Shown here: piece by piece, positions 36,175 through 48,317 of the stretch
How the letters are laid out: each line of letters opens with the position of its first letter
How positions within the stretch are numbered: position 1 is the first letter of the stretch
NCBI GenBank assembly: GCA_943325205.2
Contig: CALPOM020000002.1
Span: 1-64,000 of the forward strand
Reading direction: 5' to 3'
DNA: 64,000 nucleotides
From: Thermoflexus hugenholtzii JAD2
GTDB lineage: Bacteria; Pseudomonadota; Gammaproteobacteria; Burkholderiales; Burkholderiaceae
Notes under the pieces: generated by a model
Seen by the model: only the letters and a program-made list of their open reading frames with translations
What the model was told of the DNA's origin: nothing
The model's database searches: none
Position numbers and translations under genes: made by a program

Positions 36175-38337
36175 ATGAGTTTATTTAATAAGGTTACAAA
36201 AACGTTTCAATGGGGTAAGCATACAGTTCGGTTAGAGACTGGCGAGATTGCTCGCCAATCTGGCGGTGCTGTTTTAGTAGATATGGACGATACAGTTGTT
36301 TTAGCAACAGTAGTTGGCGCAAAAAATGCCAAGCCCGGTCAGGATTTCTTTCCTTTGACGGTTGACTACATTGAGAAGACATATGCTGCGGGTAAGATCC
36401 CTGGAGGCTTTTTTCGCCGTGAAGGTCGACCATCAGAAGGTGAGACATTAACATCGCGTTTAATCGATCGGCCGATTCGTCCACTTTTCCCTGAGGACTT
36501 TTATAACGAAGTGCAGATTGTGATTCATGTGATGTCGATTAACCCAGATGTGCCAGCTGATATCGCTGCCTTGATAGGTGCATCGGCTGCCTTAGCTATA
36601 TCGGGTATTCCTTTTAATGGGCCTTTGGGCGCTGCTCGCGTAGGCTATAAGGATGGTGAATATCTTTTAAACCCAACGCGTTCAGAGCAGTTGGATAGCC
36701 AATTAGATTTGATCGTAGCTGGGACACAAAATGCTGTTTTAATGGTTGAATCTGAAGCGCACGAATTGTCCGAAGAGATCATGCTAGGCGGAGTTGTTTT
36801 TGGGCATGAACAAGCGCAAGTGGCAATTACTGCGATTCAGGAATTAGTCCGTGACGCTGGCAAGCCGGAGTGGGATTGGAAGCCTGCTGAGAAAAATGAA
36901 GCGCTCATTGCGAAGGTTGCGCAGATTGCTGAGCAGGGTCTGAAGGATGCATATCAAATTCGACAAAAGCAAGCGCGTTCATCTAAGCTCAAAGAGGTAA
37001 GTGCTGACTTGATGACTAAATTGGCCGCTGACGGTGAGGTTGATGAAGTTGCTGTTGGCAACATTCTCTTTGGTTTGGAATCGAAGATTGTTCGTGGACA
37101 GGTTTTAAGTGGTGAGCCAAGAATTGATGGGCGTGACACAAGAACTGTCAGGCCAATTGAAATCCGCACGGGAGTCTTACCCCGAACGCATGGCTCGGCA
37201 TTATTTACAAGGGGAGAAACACAAGCCTTAGTTGTGGCCACGTTGGGTACTGCGCGGGATGAGCAAATTATTGATGCTCTTGAAGGAGAGTACCGTGATC
37301 GTTTCATGTTCCACTACAACATGCCCCCTTTTGCAACTGGCGAGACAGGTCGAGTTGGTACGCCCAAGCGGCGTGAGATTGGTCATGGCCGTTTAGCCAA
37401 GCGTGCTTTAGTGCCGGTTTTACCAAAGGCTGACGAATTTGCTTATAGCATTCGTTTAGTCTCAGAAATTACTGAATCCAATGGTTCATCCTCGATGGCA
37501 TCGGTTTGCGGTGGTTGCTTGGCTCTCATGGATGCTGGCGTCCCCGTTAAAGCGCACGTCGCTGGTGTTGCAATGGGTTTAATTTTGGATGGTAATCGCT
37601 TTGCAGTTTTAACGGATATTTTAGGTGATGAAGATCACTTAGGTGATATGGACTTTAAAGTTGCTGGAACGGCCAGTGGTGTTACAGCCTTGCAAATGGA
37701 CATCAAAGTACAGGGTATTACGAAGGAAATTATGCAAGTTGCTTTAGAGCAAGCCAAAGAGGGGCGTTTGCACATTCTTTCGAAAATGCAAGAGTCGATG
37801 TCGAGTATTCGTACTGAATTGTCAGAGCATGCTCCACGCATGGTCACAATTAAGATTCATCCCGATAAGATTCGTGAGGTCATTGGTAAAGGTGGCGCGA
37901 CGATACAAGCATTAACCAAGGAAACGGGATGCAGCATCGATATTAAAGACGATGGCACGGTCACAATTGCTTCGACGAGCGCCTCTGGTATGGAGGAAGC
38001 TAAGCGTCAAATTGAGGGTATAACTGCCGAGGCTGAAGTTGGTAAAACATACGAAGGTCCAGTAGTAAAAATCTTAGAGTTTGGTGCGCTTGTAAATATT
38101 CTTCCTGGTAAAGACGGCCTTTTGCATATTTCGGAGATCGCCCATGAACGTGTGAAGGAAGTAAAAGATTTTTTACAAGAGGGGCAAATTGTTAAAGTCA
38201 AGTTGTTAGCCGCAGACGATCGTGGCCGCTTAAAACTTTCGATGAAAGCTCTCTCACCTGAAGAGGGTGGACCGGCTTTAGCTCAACCAGCGCCAGTTGC
38301 TTCTAATCATGAAGCTTCGGGCAATACTGAGCAGTAA
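36175..38337 (+). CDS. pnp: polyribonucleotide nucleotidyltransferase (PNPase)
   Basis: The 720-residue phosphorolytic 3'-5' exoribonuclease has two RNase PH domains ([22 protein letters not shown] in the first, [26 protein letters not shown] in the second), a KH domain ([20 protein letters not shown]) and an S1 domain ([20 protein letters not shown]) near the C-terminus. It trims RNA in the degradosome. A TTTGGAGAA ribosome-binding site precedes ATG. The leader contains a long hairpin suitable for autoregulation. Confidence 0.97.
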   Translation: MSLFNKVTKTFQWGKHTVRLETGEIARQSGGAVLVDMDDTVVLATVVGAKNAKPGQDFFPLTVDYIEKTYAAGKIPGGFFRREGRPSEGETLTSRLIDRPIRPLFPEDFYNEVQIVIHVMSINPDVPADIAALIGASAALAISGIPFNGPLGAARVGYKDGEYLLNPTRSEQLDSQLDLIVAGTQNAVLMVESEAHELSEEIMLGGVVFGHEQAQVAITAIQELVRDAGKPEWDWKPAEKNEALIAKVAQIAEQGLKDAYQIRQKQARSSKLKEVSADLMTKLAADGEVDEVAVGNILFGLESKIVRGQVLSGEPRIDGRDTRTVRPIEIRTGVLPRTHGSALFTRGETQALVVATLGTARDEQIIDALEGEYRDRFMFHYNMPPFATGETGRVGTPKRREIGHGRLAKRALVPVLPKADEFAYSIRLVSEITESNGSSSMASVCGGCLALMDAGVPVKAHVAGVAMGLILDGNRFAVLTDILGDEDHLGDMDFKVAGTASGVTALQMDIKVQGITKEIMQVALEQAKEGRLHILSKMQESMSSIRTELSEHAPRMVTIKIHPDKIREVIGKGGATIQALTKETGCSIDIKDDGTVTIASTSASGMEEAKRQIEGITAEAEVGKTYEGPVVKILEFGALVNILPGKDGLLHISEIAHERVKEVKDFLQEGQIVKVKLLAADDRGRLKLSMKALSPEEGGPALAQPAPVASNHEASGNTEQ

Positions 38338-38355
38338 TTTACTGAGGACGGTGGG

Positions 38356-39117
38356 ATGCGCACGCAATTAGTTGTTGCTAATTGGAAGTTAAATGGTAAT
38401 TGGGCTTTTAATGAAGCGATGGTGGGTGCGCTAACCCAAAGTTTAAGCAAGGAACAATTACAGCAGCGGGATGTTGTTTTGTGTCCGCCTGCCGTCTATT
38501 TACATCACGTAAGTGGTCTTTTAGGAAGTTCATCGATTTGGTTGGGCGCGCAGGATCTTTCAGAGCAAGTCTGTGGAGCATTTACCGGAGAGATATCTGG
38601 GCAGATGATCAAAGAATTAGGATGTCGCTATGTTTTAGTTGGACATTCTGAAAGAAGACAGCGGCATGTTGAGGGTGATTCCTTGGTGGGAAAAAAAGCC
38701 TTGGCGGCGATTGTTGCGGGTTTAACGCCTATTATTTGTCTTGGCGAGACCTTCAATGTTCGTCAGTCAGGCTCGATGCAGGGAGTTATTGAAGGACAGT
38801 TAGATAGTATCTATGCGGTTTTAAAAGACGATATTTTCAAGGCAGTGATTGCTTACGAGCCGATTTGGGCGATTGGCACGGGTTTAACTGCCACAAGTGA
38901 GCAAGCGCAAGAAGCGCATCGTATTTTAAGAAAAAAACTAGCATTGATTGATTCGATGTATGCCCAAAGAGTCTTGATAATCTATGGTGGCAGTGTGAAA
39001 GCTAGTAATGCAGCGGAGTTATTGAGTATGTCTGATATTGATGGTCTTTTAGTCGGAGGGGCTTCTTTAGTCTCTGAGGAATTTATAACAATTTGTCAAG
39101 CTGGCTTGAATTTGTAA
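38356..39117 (+). CDS. tpiA: triosephosphate isomerase
   Basis: Interconverts glyceraldehyde 3-phosphate and dihydroxyacetone phosphate. LVVANWKLNGN holds the catalytic lysine, LVGHSERRQ the electrophilic histidine, AYEPIWAIGTG the base glutamate and IYGGSVKASNA the phosphate-binding loop. At 253 residues it is of standard length. It follows pnp by 18 bp and precedes secG by 16 bp. Confidence 0.96.
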   Translation: MRTQLVVANWKLNGNWAFNEAMVGALTQSLSKEQLQQRDVVLCPPAVYLHHVSGLLGSSSIWLGAQDLSEQVCGAFTGEISGQMIKELGCRYVLVGHSERRQRHVEGDSLVGKKALAAIVAGLTPIICLGETFNVRQSGSMQGVIEGQLDSIYAVLKDDIFKAVIAYEPIWAIGTGLTATSEQAQEAHRILRKKLALIDSMYAQRVLIIYGGSVKASNAAELLSMSDIDGLLVGGASLVSEEFITICQAGLNL

Positions 39118-39133
39118 GGAAAAGAGAGAAATT

Positions 39134-39496
39134 ATGGAATGGTTAAAAACTGTATTAATGATTGTGCAAATTATTTCTGCGCTGGGCGTTATTGCACTGG
39201 TTTTAGTTCAACAAGGTAAGGGTGCTGATATGGGCGCTGCTTTTGGCTCTGGATCCTCGGGGAGTATTTTTGGTGCGACCGGTTCGTCGAATTTCCTTTC
39301 AAGGACTACGGGTATTTTAGCGGCAGTTTTTTTCCTCAGCACACTCTCGATTAGTTATCTAGGGACTGATCACTCCAAGGATGCGGGAGTACTCTCAAAG
39401 CCTGCTAGTGGCGTTCCAACTGATCGAACGACAGACGCTTTGCCATCGCCTGTGAAAGAAGTTGCTCCCCCATCGGGATCGACAGTACCAAAGTAG
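39134..39496 (+). CDS. secG: preprotein translocase subunit SecG
   Basis: The 120-residue protein has two membrane helices (residues about 4-24 and 56-74) with the conserved VLVQQGKGADMGAAFGSGSSGSIFGATGSSNFLSR between them, and a Pro/Thr-rich tail. It is the small accessory subunit of the SecYEG channel. The arrangement tpiA-secG-tRNA-Leu-nuo is usual in Burkholderiales. Confidence 0.95.
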   Translation: MEWLKTVLMIVQIISALGVIALVLVQQGKGADMGAAFGSGSSGSIFGATGSSNFLSRTTGILAAVFFLSTLSISYLGTDHSKDAGVLSKPASGVPTDRTTDALPSPVKEVAPPSGSTVPK

Positions 39497-39526
39497 TGCT
39501 TATAGGCTTTTTTTTAGGTGATTTTT

Positions 39527-39555
39527 TTGCCACATCGTTAGGAAAAGGCTAAAAT
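39527..39555 (+). promoter_or_regulatory. promoter of tRNA-Leu
   Basis: TTGCCA (39527-39532) and TAAAAT (39550-39555) each match consensus at five of six positions with a 17-base spacer. Expected transcription start near 39562, 17 bases before the tRNA. It may also feed the nuo operon, since no terminator is seen after the tRNA. Confidence 0.7.
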
Positions 39556-39578
39556 ATCGATTATGTTTGTAGTTTTAT

Positions 39579-39664
39579 GCCGACGTGGTGGAATTGGTAG
39601 ACACGCTATCTTGAGGGGGTAGTGGCGTAAAGCTGTGCGAGTTCGAGTCTCGCCGTCGGCACCA
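39579..39664 (+). tRNA. tRNA-Leu (GAG anticodon), CCA encoded
   Basis: The 86-base gene has a perfect acceptor stem GCCGACG/CGTCGGC, D arm TGGTGGAATTGGTAGACAC, anticodon arm CTATC-TTGAGGG-GGTAG with GAG in the loop, a long variable arm as in class II tRNAs, the T arm GCGAGTTCGAGTCTCGC, discriminator A and a genomic CCA. GAG reads CTC/CTT leucine codons. Confidence 0.95.
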
Positions 39665-39735
39665 AGTAATTTTTGTCATAGAACTGTTTTACAATTCAGA
39701 TGATTATGATATTTTGAATTTAATTTGGAAGCCAA

Positions 39736-40095
39736 TTGGACCTATCTAACTACCTCCCAGTTTTCTTATTTATCCTAGTAGGGATTGCTGTTGGTTTTGT
39801 GCCCATGTTTTTGGGAAAGATCATTGGCCCATCCAATCCGGATGCGGAAAAAATTTCGCCATACGAGTGTGGCTTTGACGCATTTGAAGATGCGCGAATG
39901 AAGTTTGATGTGCGCTATTACCTGATTGCTATCTTATTTATTTTATTTGACTTAGAAACTGCTTTTTTATTCCCATGGGGAGTCGCACTCAAAGAAATTG
40001 GTTGGGCTGGTTATTTTTCAATGATTGTATTTCTTTTGGAATTTGTCGTTGGCTTTGTTTATATATGGAAAAAGGGCGCTTTGAACTGGGAATAG
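39736..40095 (+). CDS. nuoA: NADH-quinone oxidoreductase subunit A
   Basis: The 119-residue protein has three membrane helices and the conserved loop [22 protein letters not shown] before helix 2. It lies at the junction of the membrane and peripheral arms of complex I, next to the quinone site. The start is TTG ([12 protein letters not shown] in the raw reading), supported by GGAAG upstream and by the position relative to homologues. It opens the 14-gene nuo operon. A possible weak promoter (TTTACA, 16 bases, TATTTT) lies just before it. Confidence 0.95.
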   Translation: MDLSNYLPVFLFILVGIAVGFVPMFLGKIIGPSNPDAEKISPYECGFDAFEDARMKFDVRYYLIAILFILFDLETAFLFPWGVALKEIGWAGYFSMIVFLLEFVVGFVYIWKKGALNWE

Positions 40096-40116
40096 TTTTA
40101 AGCGCAAATTGAATCT

Positions 40117-40599
40117 ATGGCATTAGAGGGATTACTCAAAGAAGGTTTTGTTACAACTTCAGCTGATAAGTTGATTAACTGGACTAGGACAGGTTCGCTT
40201 TGGCCAATGACCTTTGGTCTAGCTTGCTGTGCTGTAGAAATGATGCATGCAGGGGCGGCGCGATATGACCTAGACCGATTTGGCGTTGTTTTCAGACCAT
40301 CGCCTAGGCAGTCTGATTTAATGATTGTGGCTGGGACTTTGTGTAATAAAATGGCGCCTGCACTGCGGAAGGTTTATGATCAGATGCCAGAGCCGAGGTG
40401 GGTTTTATCAATGGGCTCTTGTGCTAACGGTGGTGGTTACTACCATTACTCTTACTCGGTTGTGCGCGGTTGTGATCGCATTGTGCCGGTCGATGTGTAT
40501 GTTCCTGGATGTCCGCCAACAGCAGAAGCCTTGATTTATGGAATTATCCAGTTACAAGCGAAGATTCGTCGCACCTCAACCATTGCTAGAAAAGCGTAA
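40117..40599 (+). CDS. nuoB: NADH-quinone oxidoreductase subunit B
   Basis: The 160-residue subunit carries the terminal cluster N2. The ligand cysteines are in [29 protein letters not shown] and [14 protein letters not shown]. It sits in the connecting module and hands electrons to quinone. It lies 21 bp after nuoA and 8 bp before nuoC. Confidence 0.97.
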   Translation: MALEGLLKEGFVTTSADKLINWTRTGSLWPMTFGLACCAVEMMHAGAARYDLDRFGVVFRPSPRQSDLMIVAGTLCNKMAPALRKVYDQMPEPRWVLSMGSCANGGGYYHYSYSVVRGCDRIVPVDVYVPGCPPTAEALIYGIIQLQAKIRRTSTIARKA

Positions 40600-40607
40600 A
40601 TGATTCG

Positions 40608-41198
40608 ATGAATGAGCGTTTAGTCCATTTAGAGCAACTTCTTCAAAAGCGATTTTCTGGGATAGCAAATATTGAATGTGCGCTCAATGAAGTGACTATG
40701 ACTGTCCAGTCCGTAAATTATTTAGAAATTGCCAAACAGATAAAAGTTTTACCTGAATTTGGTTTTGAGCAATTAATGGATTTATGTGGCGTAGACTACC
40801 AGTCCTATGGGGATGGTCTTTGGACAGGGCGACGATTTGCCGCAGTATCGCATCTTTTATCGGTTCAGAATAACTGGCGTTTGCGATTTCGGGTGATGGC
40901 AGAGCAAGATGACTTTCCAGTGTTGCCGAGTTTGACGGGAGTTTGGAGTTCGGCGAATTGGTACGAGCGCGAGGCTTTTGATTTATTCGGGATTATTTTT
41001 GATGGCCATGATGATTTAAGACGGATCCTCACCGATTATGGCTTTATTGGGCATCCATTTCGGAAAGATTTTCCAGTTTCTGGTCAAGTTGAAATGCGTT
41101 ATGATCCTGAGCAAAAAAGAGTCATTTATCAAGCCATTACGATTGAGCCTAGAGAGTTAACACCTCGGGTAATTCGGGAAGAGAACTACGGAACCTAG
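40608..41198 (+). CDS. nuoC: NADH-quinone oxidoreductase subunit C
   Basis: The 196-residue 30-kDa subunit has the family motif [40 protein letters not shown]. It is separate from nuoD, as in betaproteobacteria and unlike the fused nuoCD of E. coli. Only one base separates it from nuoD. Confidence 0.96.
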   Translation: MNERLVHLEQLLQKRFSGIANIECALNEVTMTVQSVNYLEIAKQIKVLPEFGFEQLMDLCGVDYQSYGDGLWTGRRFAAVSHLLSVQNNWRLRFRVMAEQDDFPVLPSLTGVWSSANWYEREAFDLFGIIFDGHDDLRRILTDYGFIGHPFRKDFPVSGQVEMRYDPEQKRVIYQAITIEPRELTPRVIREENYGT

Positions 41199-41199
41199 T

Positions 41200-42453
41200 A
41201 TGGCGGAGATTAAAAACTACACGATCAATTTTGGGCCACAGCACCCTGCAGCTCATGGAGTTTTGCGTTTAGTTCTAGAGTTGGACGGGGAAGTTATTCA
41301 GCGGGCGGATCCGCACATTGGGTTATTGCACCGAGCTACTGAGAAATTAGCAGAGACCAGAACTTGGATCCAAAATGTGCCTTACATGGATCGTTTGGAT
41401 TATGTCTCCATGATGGCCAATGAGCATGCCTATGTCATGGCGATTGAAAAGCTCTTACAGATTGAAGTTCCTCTGCGGGCACAATATATTCGTGTGATGT
41501 TTGATGAGATCACGCGCTTACTCAATCATTTGTTGTGGATTGGTTGTCACGGTTTAGATGTGGGAGCCATGGCAGTATTTTTGTATGCCTTTAGAGAACG
41601 TGAAGATTTATTTGATATGTATGAGGCGGTTTCAGGTGCAAGGATGCATGCTGCCTACTACAGGCCTGGCGGGGTTTATCGGGACTTACCGGAACAAATG
41701 CCACAATATAGTGCCAATAAAATTCGTGGTCAAAAAGCCATGGATAAAATGAATGCCAATCGTCAAGGATCACTACTTGATTTTATTGAAGATTTTACAA
41801 ACCGCTTTCCTCATTATGTAGATGAGTATGAGACTTTATTAACGGATAATCGTATTTGGAAGCAACGTTTAGTGGGAATTGGAGTGGTATCACCCGAGCG
41901 TGCTTTACAGTTAGGATTTTCTGGAGCGATGTTGCGCGGCTCTGGGATTGAGTGGGATTTGCGTAAGAAGCAACCTTATGAAGTTTATGATCAATTGAAA
42001 TTTGATATTCCGGTAGGAGTCAATGGCGATAGTTACGATCGTTATTTAGTCCGGGTAGAAGAAATGCGTCAATCGAACCATTTAATTCAGCAATGTATTG
42101 CTTGGTTGCGCGTTAATCCTGGGCCGGTTATCACGGACAATCACAAGGTGGCACTACCAACTCGGGTTGACATGAAGTCGAATATGGAGGAGTTGATCCA
42201 TCACTTTAAATTAGCCACTGAAGGAATGCACGTACCCACTGGTCAGGCGTATGCTGCCATTGAACACCCCAAAGGTGAATTTGGAATTTATGCGATCTCA
42301 GATGGAGCGAATAAACCTTATCGACTCAAGATTCGAGCCCCAGGATTTGCACATCTTGCCGCCTTAGATGAGATGGCTAGGGGTCATATGATTGCGGACG
42401 CAGTCACAATTATTGGTACACAAGACATCGTTTTTGGTGAAATTGATCGTTAG
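41200..42453 (+). CDS. nuoD: NADH-quinone oxidoreductase subunit D
   Basis: The 417-residue 49-kDa subunit starts [26 protein letters not shown] and has the quinone-site segments [12 protein letters not shown] and [10 protein letters not shown]. It forms the quinone cavity together with NuoB. No metal ligands of its hydrogenase ancestors remain. The stop is three bases before nuoE. Confidence 0.97.
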   Translation: MAEIKNYTINFGPQHPAAHGVLRLVLELDGEVIQRADPHIGLLHRATEKLAETRTWIQNVPYMDRLDYVSMMANEHAYVMAIEKLLQIEVPLRAQYIRVMFDEITRLLNHLLWIGCHGLDVGAMAVFLYAFREREDLFDMYEAVSGARMHAAYYRPGGVYRDLPEQMPQYSANKIRGQKAMDKMNANRQGSLLDFIEDFTNRFPHYVDEYETLLTDNRIWKQRLVGIGVVSPERALQLGFSGAMLRGSGIEWDLRKKQPYEVYDQLKFDIPVGVNGDSYDRYLVRVEEMRQSNHLIQQCIAWLRVNPGPVITDNHKVALPTRVDMKSNMEELIHHFKLATEGMHVPTGQAYAAIEHPKGEFGIYAISDGANKPYRLKIRAPGFAHLAALDEMARGHMIADAVTIIGTQDIVFGEIDR

Positions 42454-42456
42454 GGC

Positions 42457-43035
42457 ATGAGCATGGTAGAGCTTTCAGAAAAATCGGTCCAAGAAATTCA
42501 TCGCAATATTGCGAAGTACCCGGCTGATCAAAAACAAGCAGCAGTGATGGCGGTCTTGACGATTGTTCAGGATGAAACTGGTTGGTTAGATGCTAGTGCC
42601 ATAGCACAAGTGGCTCAGATATTGGATATGCCACCAATTGCTGTGCAGGAGGTAGCGACTTTTTATAATATGTACAACACCAAACCGATTGGTGCTTTTA
42701 AGTTATCTGTGTGTACCAATTTACCCTGTGAACTATCTGGGGGTTTGCGAGCTGCGCTGTATCTCAAAGAAAAGTTAGGGATTGGTTTTAATGAGACCAC
42801 ACCCTGCGGCACTTTTACATTGGTTGAGGGTGAGTGCATGGGCGCTTGCGCAGATGCGCCTGTTGCTCTCGTCAATAATAAGCGGATGTGTAGTTGGTTA
42901 AGTAATGATCGTATTGATCAGTTATTAGCGGAGTTATCGGCTAGCCAAGGAGTAAGTCAGGTAGCTCATACTTCTGAGAAAACTAGTGCAATGCAAGAAT
43001 TCAATGAAACCAAAGAAATGGGTAATCGAGCATGA
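42457..43035 (+). CDS. nuoE: NADH-quinone oxidoreductase subunit E
   Basis: The 192-residue 24-kDa subunit binds the off-path cluster N1a through cysteines in [11 protein letters not shown] and [11 protein letters not shown]. The thioredoxin-like domain ends near residue 165; a polar tail of about 25 residues ([19 protein letters not shown]) is longer than I expect for the family. The gene overlaps nuoF by ATGA. Confidence 0.95.
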   Translation: MSMVELSEKSVQEIHRNIAKYPADQKQAAVMAVLTIVQDETGWLDASAIAQVAQILDMPPIAVQEVATFYNMYNTKPIGAFKLSVCTNLPCELSGGLRAALYLKEKLGIGFNETTPCGTFTLVEGECMGACADAPVALVNNKRMCSWLSNDRIDQLLAELSASQGVSQVAHTSEKTSAMQEFNETKEMGNRA

Positions 43036-44327
43036 GTTCATTACACACCCTGCATATCAACCCGTTGATCTTAGCCGGGTTAAATGGTAGTAATTGGCAT
43101 TTAGCTGACTATGAGTCACGTGGCGGCTATACACAATTAAAAAATATCCTTGAGCAGAAAATTCCTCCCGAAGAGGTGATTGCAAGAGTGAAAGCCTCCG
43201 GACTTCGAGGTCGGGGTGGAGCTGGTTTTCCGACTGGTTTGAAATGGAGTTTTATGCCACGTCAGTTACCGGGTGATAAATATTTAGTCTGTAATTCGGA
43301 TGAGGGTGAGCCTGGCACCTTTAAAGATCGGGATATTTTGCGGTATAACCCCCATGCTTTAATTGAGGGCATGGCCATTGGCGCTTACGCCATGGGAATT
43401 CCGGTTGGTTACAACTATATTCACGGCGAGATTTGGCAAGAATATACAATCTTCGAGCAAGCGCTTGAAGAGGCGCGTTCTGCGGGATATTTAGGCAAGC
43501 AAATTTTAGGATCAGACTTTTCTTTTGAGTTGCATGCGCATCATGGCTACGGCGCTTACATTTGTGGTGAGGAGACTGCCTTACTAGAATCTTTAGAAGG
43601 AAAAAAGGGGCAGCCTAGATTTAAACCACCGTTTCCTGCCAGTTATGGATTATTTGGTAAGCCAACAACCATCAATAACACGGAAACTTTTGCTGCGGTA
43701 CCTTTTTTATTGCAAGTTGGGCCTGAAGCCTATTTAAAATTAGGTAAACCAAATAATGGCGGTACAAAAATATTTTCTATTTCAGGGGACGTTGTAAGAC
43801 CTGGAAATTATGAGATTCCTCTGGGTACACCATTTGCAAAGTTATTAGAGTTAGCTGGGGGAATGCGAGACGGTATCAAGATTAAAGCGGTCATTCCTGG
43901 GGGGTCATCTGCGCCGGTAATACCTGGAGAGATGATGATGTCTACGGACATGGATTATGACAGTATTTCTAAAGCTGGTTCAATGCTTGGATCTGGCGCT
44001 GTGATTGTAATGAATGAGACGCGTTGTATGGTGAAGTCATTACTTCGCTTATCGTATTTTTACCATGAAGAATCCTGTGGACAGTGCACACCTTGCCGAG
44101 AGGGGACTGGTTGGTTATGGCGGATGGTAAATCGGATTGAGCACGGCCAAGGTCGACTAGAAGATTTAGAGATGTTGGGTGATGTGGCTGGCAACATTAT
44201 GGGTCGAACGATTTGCGCTCTTGGGGACGCTGCTGCGATGCCAGTCCGAGGAATGTTAAAGCATTATATGAGTGAGTTTGAATATCACGTCGAGCATAAG
44301 AAATGTTTAGTGCCTGAATATGTATAG
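43032..44327 (+). CDS. nuoF: NADH-quinone oxidoreductase subunit F
   Basis: The 431-residue NADH- and FMN-binding subunit has the glycine-rich site [18 protein letters not shown], the FMN region [15 protein letters not shown] and [23 protein letters not shown], and the N3 [4Fe-4S] motif [15 protein letters not shown]. It accepts hydride from NADH. The next gene, nuoG, starts 40 bases later. Confidence 0.97.
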   Translation: MSSLHTLHINPLILAGLNGSNWHLADYESRGGYTQLKNILEQKIPPEEVIARVKASGLRGRGGAGFPTGLKWSFMPRQLPGDKYLVCNSDEGEPGTFKDRDILRYNPHALIEGMAIGAYAMGIPVGYNYIHGEIWQEYTIFEQALEEARSAGYLGKQILGSDFSFELHAHHGYGAYICGEETALLESLEGKKGQPRFKPPFPASYGLFGKPTTINNTETFAAVPFLLQVGPEAYLKLGKPNNGGTKIFSISGDVVRPGNYEIPLGTPFAKLLELAGGMRDGIKIKAVIPGGSSAPVIPGEMMMSTDMDYDSISKAGSMLGSGAVIVMNETRCMVKSLLRLSYFYHEESCGQCTPCREGTGWLWRMVNRIEHGQGRLEDLEMLGDVAGNIMGRTICALGDAAAMPVRGMLKHYMSEFEYHVEHKKCLVPEYV

Positions 44328-44367
44328 GGTCACTAGACTGTAATTCTGGATGAGGGTGGGTTAAAGA

Positions 44368-46716
44368 ATGGTTCAAATCGAGATTGATGGTAAGCCTGTA
44401 GAGGTTAAAGAGGGGACGACGGTCATTCAGGCGGCCCATCAATTAGGCACATATATCCCGCATTTTTGTTATCACAAAAAATTAACAATTGCTGCGAATT
44501 GTCGGATGTGCTTGGTGGAGGTTGAAAAAGCTCCCAAGCCTTTACCTGCTTGTGCGACTCCGGTCAATGCTGGGATGAAAATTTTTACGAAGTCGGCCAA
44601 AACTGTGGCGGCTCAAAAATCTGTCATGGAATTTTTACTGATTAACCATCCTTTAGACTGTCCAATTTGTGATCAGGGTGGCGAATGTCAATTACAGGAT
44701 TTGACGGTTGGTTATGGTAAATCGAATTCGCGATATCAAGAAGAAAAGCGGGTTGTATTTCACAAAAATATTGGCCCGTTGATTTCTATGGAGGAGATGA
44801 GTCGTTGTATTCATTGCACGCGATGTGTTCGCTTTGGTCAGGAGATTGCTGGCGTGATGGAGTTAGGAATGCTCAATCGTGGTGAGCATTCAGAGATTAC
44901 TGCTTTTGTAGGTCAAACGGTTGATTCAGAGTTATCTGGCAATATGATTGATATTTGCCCAGTTGGTGCTCTAACTAGTAAGCCATTTCGATACGCTGCT
45001 AGAACATGGGAACTTGGGCGGAAGAAGTCAATTAGTCCGCACGACTCCTTGGGAAGCAATATTATTGTGCAGACCAAGGCTGAACAAGTGAAGCGTGTTG
45101 TGCCATTAGAAAACGAAGCGATTAATGAATGTTGGATATCTGACAAGGATCGCTTTGCTTATGAAGGTTTAAATAGTTCGGAGCGGATTTTGCAGCCAAT
45201 GGTCAAGCAAAATGGCCAGTGGTTAGAGTGCGATTGGCAGACGGCCTTAGATTATGTCGTGGATGGTTTAAAAGGCGTTAAGCAAGACCATGGCGCAGGT
45301 AGTATTGCGTCACTAGCCCACCCTATATCGACGGTTGAAGAATTATTTTTATTACAAAAGCTGGCTCTTGGGTTAGGTTCTTCGCAAGTTCAGACCCGCT
45401 TACGCCAGTCAGATTTTCGGGCTAAGCCACAAGTGAGTTGGTTAGGTTTACCGGTTGAGGCTATTGATCGCTTAGACCGAGCATTAGTGATTGGCAGTTT
45501 TTTACGTAAAGATCATCCCATTCTTGCAGCGCGCTTTCGAAAAGCATCCAAGACTGGTTTGCGCTTAATGCGAATTGATAGTGGGGGAGATGACTGGCTT
45601 ATTCCAACAGCGAGTGCACAAGCACTTGCCCCTTCGCTTTGGTTGCAGGCTTTAGAGCATTTAGCTGTAGCGATTGCTCAGCAAAAAGGGATTACAGCGC
45701 CGGTTGGTGCGACGCAAACCGACCCAATTGCTCAGGCTTTAGCCAAGTCGATGATTTCTGGTAAGAGCTCTGCCATTTTTCTTGGGAACACCGTTTTAGC
45801 GCATCCGGACTTTTCGCAAATGCATGCTTGGTCGGCATGGATTGCAAAAGAAACTAGCTCTAGTTTAGGCTTTTTAGGCGATGGGGCAAACTTTGTAGGT
45901 GCTCAGGTGTTATCTGCAAACGGCAATTCGGATTCCGTAGATTCGAAGATATCGTCGGCAACGGACGGACAAGCTCGGGCAGTGATTTTATTAAATGTTG
46001 AACCCACCGCCGACTTAGTCAATCCAATGCAAGCCCAATTAGCTTTGCGCCAAGCCGCCACAGTGATTGCTCTATCTCCTTATATGACTAGTGATTTACT
46101 CGATTTAGCGGATGTGATTTTACCGATAACACCCTATGCCGAACAAGCTGGAACATATATCAATATTGCGGGAGATGTCCAGTTTTCGCAAGCAACCGTA
46201 AGGCCGATGGGCCAGGCAAGACCAGCTTGGAAAGTTTTGCGTGTTTTAGGCGACTCTTTAGGAATAGACGGATTTAATTTCAACACTGTTGAAGAGGTGA
46301 AAAATTCTGCTTTAGACGGCTTAGAAATAAAAGCGCTTTTTAATAACGAAGCGAGCTGTGAAATATTACCTGTAGGATCTCATTCCTTATCATCGGTTGG
46401 CTTGGGGCAGGATTTGGAGCGTTTAGCAGATGTGCCAATTTATTTTACTGATGCGATTGTACGGCGTGCGCCATCTTTACAATTAACGGTTGATAGTAAA
46501 AGAGCGATGAAGGTAGGTTTACCGGTGGGTTTATTTAAGCAGATGGATTTACAGGAAGGCGATTCAGTTCGTGTGTTGCAAGATGGTTTGCAAGTTGTCA
46601 TGCCAGCCACGATGCAGCAAGGGCTTGCTGAGGGAGTTGTCCGAGTTTCTGCGGGCACTGCGGCGAGTGCTTTATTAGGCTCCATGTTTGGTCGCTTAGA
46701 GGTGCAACGGGCATGA
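44368..46716 (+). CDS. nuoG: NADH-quinone oxidoreductase subunit G
   Basis: The 782-residue 75-kDa subunit has the N-terminal N1b ferredoxin ([16 protein letters not shown]), N5 ([19 protein letters not shown] with an upstream His), and N4 ([18 protein letters not shown] with DICPVGALT). The molybdopterin oxidoreductase-like remainder is catalytically silent. No extra N7 cluster motif is seen. It overlaps nuoH by four bases. Confidence 0.96.
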   Translation: MVQIEIDGKPVEVKEGTTVIQAAHQLGTYIPHFCYHKKLTIAANCRMCLVEVEKAPKPLPACATPVNAGMKIFTKSAKTVAAQKSVMEFLLINHPLDCPICDQGGECQLQDLTVGYGKSNSRYQEEKRVVFHKNIGPLISMEEMSRCIHCTRCVRFGQEIAGVMELGMLNRGEHSEITAFVGQTVDSELSGNMIDICPVGALTSKPFRYAARTWELGRKKSISPHDSLGSNIIVQTKAEQVKRVVPLENEAINECWISDKDRFAYEGLNSSERILQPMVKQNGQWLECDWQTALDYVVDGLKGVKQDHGAGSIASLAHPISTVEELFLLQKLALGLGSSQVQTRLRQSDFRAKPQVSWLGLPVEAIDRLDRALVIGSFLRKDHPILAARFRKASKTGLRLMRIDSGGDDWLIPTASAQALAPSLWLQALEHLAVAIAQQKGITAPVGATQTDPIAQALAKSMISGKSSAIFLGNTVLAHPDFSQMHAWSAWIAKETSSSLGFLGDGANFVGAQVLSANGNSDSVDSKISSATDGQARAVILLNVEPTADLVNPMQAQLALRQAATVIALSPYMTSDLLDLADVILPITPYAEQAGTYINIAGDVQFSQATVRPMGQARPAWKVLRVLGDSLGIDGFNFNTVEEVKNSALDGLEIKALFNNEASCEILPVGSHSLSSVGLGQDLERLADVPIYFTDAIVRRAPSLQLTVDSKRAMKVGLPVGLFKQMDLQEGDSVRVLQDGLQVVMPATMQQGLAEGVVRVSAGTAASALLGSMFGRLEVQRA

Positions 46717-47777
46717 TTGAGATAATAACCACAGAGGGAGAGGCGATCTTTGGTGCTCTTTGGCCGCTTGTTTGGGCTATGGTTCGAATTGTCATTATTG
46801 TTTTGCCGATGTTTGCTTGTGTAGCCTATTTAACCTTATGGGAACGCAAGTTAATTGGTTGGATGCATACCAGACTTGGCCCGAATCGGGTTGGTCCTTT
46901 AGGACTGTTTCAGCCAATTGCAGACGCCTTAAAATTACTGTTAAAAGAAGTTATATCGCCGGTACGAGCCAACAGAATACTATTTTTGGTTGGTCCGATT
47001 ATGGTAATTGCTCCGGCATTTGCGGCTTGGGCAGTTGTGCCATTTCAGGCGGACATGATACTTGCCGACATTAACGCTGGATTATTGTATGTCATGGCAA
47101 TTACATCGGTTGGTGTTTATGGGGTGATTTTGTCTGGTTGGGCATCAAATTCTAAATATGCTTTTTTAGGAGCGATGCGTGCCTCAGCGCAGATGGTTTC
47201 GTATGAGATTGCAATGGGTTTTGCGCTCGTTTCGGTGTTAATGATTTCGGGGTCATTAAATTTAGGGGATATTGTCCGGTCGCAATCACAAGGGTTTTTC
47301 GCTGAGCACGGCTTGAATTTTTTATCATGGAATTGGTTGCCTTTATTGCCCATGTTTATGATTTATTTTATTTCTGGTGTGGCAGAGACAAATCGTCATC
47401 CATTTGATGTGGTTGAAGGAGAGTCGGAGATTGTTGCAGGTCATATGATTGAGTATTCTGGCATGGCCTTTGCCATGTTTTTTTTGGCGGAATACGCCAA
47501 TATGATTTTAATTACCACGCTATGCGCCACGATGTTTTTAGGTGGTTGGTTACCGATTCTTGATTTACCTATTTTGCGAGATATACCCGGATTTTTTTGG
47601 TTGTTTGCTAAAACATTTTTCTTACTATCTGTTTTTATTTGGTTAAGAGCTTCGCTACCGCGTTACCGGTTTGACCAGATCATGCGTTTAGGTTGGAAGG
47701 TGTTTATACCTATTTCGGTTTTTTGGATAGTGGTTGTTGGCGCATGGGTAGTATCCCCTTGGAGTGTGTGGAACTAA
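46713..47777 (+). CDS. nuoH: NADH-quinone oxidoreductase subunit H
   Basis: The 354-residue membrane subunit has eight helices, with [37 protein letters not shown] and the acidic loop [20 protein letters not shown] lining the quinone entry and start of the proton path. ATG lies inside the end of nuoG. Confidence 0.97.
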   Translation: MIEIITTEGEAIFGALWPLVWAMVRIVIIVLPMFACVAYLTLWERKLIGWMHTRLGPNRVGPLGLFQPIADALKLLLKEVISPVRANRILFLVGPIMVIAPAFAAWAVVPFQADMILADINAGLLYVMAITSVGVYGVILSGWASNSKYAFLGAMRASAQMVSYEIAMGFALVSVLMISGSLNLGDIVRSQSQGFFAEHGLNFLSWNWLPLLPMFMIYFISGVAETNRHPFDVVEGESEIVAGHMIEYSGMAFAMFFLAEYANMILITTLCATMFLGGWLPILDLPILRDIPGFFWLFAKTFFLLSVFIWLRASLPRYRFDQIMRLGWKVFIPISVFWIVVVGAWVVSPWSVWN

Positions 47778-47816
47778 TGAAAAGTAAGACATCAATTAGC
47801 GAATGGAAATCGATCG

Positions 47817-48308
47817 ATGCTTAAGAAGATTCGTGAATTTTTAAACAGTTTGTTATTGAAAGAAGTTTTCAAGGGGATGAGTTTGACGGGTAAATACCTG
47901 TTTTCTCCCAAGACAACGATTCAATATCCAGAGGAAAAGACGCCGATGTCTCCGAGATTTCGCGGATTACATGCATTGCGTCGTTACCCGAATGGCGAAG
48001 AGCGCTGTATTGCCTGTAAATTATGTGAAGCGGTTTGCCCGGCTTTGGCAATCACGATTGAGTCAGACCAGCGCGATGATGGAACTCGAAGAACTACCCG
48101 TTACGACATTGACTTAACAAAATGTATATTTTGTGGATTTTGCGAAGAAGCCTGTCCAGTGGATGCAATTGTTGAAACGCATATTCATGAATATCATGGA
48201 GAAAAGCGTGGCGACTTATATTTTACGAAGGACATGTTGTTATCAGTAGGTGATCAATTTGAAAAAGAGATCGCCATGCACAAGACTTCTGATGCCAAGT
48301 TCCGATAA
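47817..48308 (+). CDS. nuoI: NADH-quinone oxidoreductase subunit I
   Basis: The 163-residue subunit carries two [4Fe-4S] clusters, N6a and N6b, by [14 protein letters not shown] and [17 protein letters not shown], after an amphipathic N-terminal helix. The central segment [15 protein letters not shown] is close to Burkholderiales NuoI. A 39-bp gap to nuoH contains a 15-codon overlapping ORF that I regard as chance. Confidence 0.97.
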   Translation: MLKKIREFLNSLLLKEVFKGMSLTGKYLFSPKTTIQYPEEKTPMSPRFRGLHALRRYPNGEERCIACKLCEAVCPALAITIESDQRDDGTRRTTRYDIDLTKCIFCGFCEEACPVDAIVETHIHEYHGEKRGDLYFTKDMLLSVGDQFEKEIAMHKTSDAKFR

Positions 48309-48317
48309 AGCGACTTT

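Noticed and set aside
47777-47824. 15-codon ORF between nuoH and nuoI ([15 protein letters not shown])
   Set aside because: Overlaps the nuoI start in another frame, poor ribosome-binding context; likely chance.
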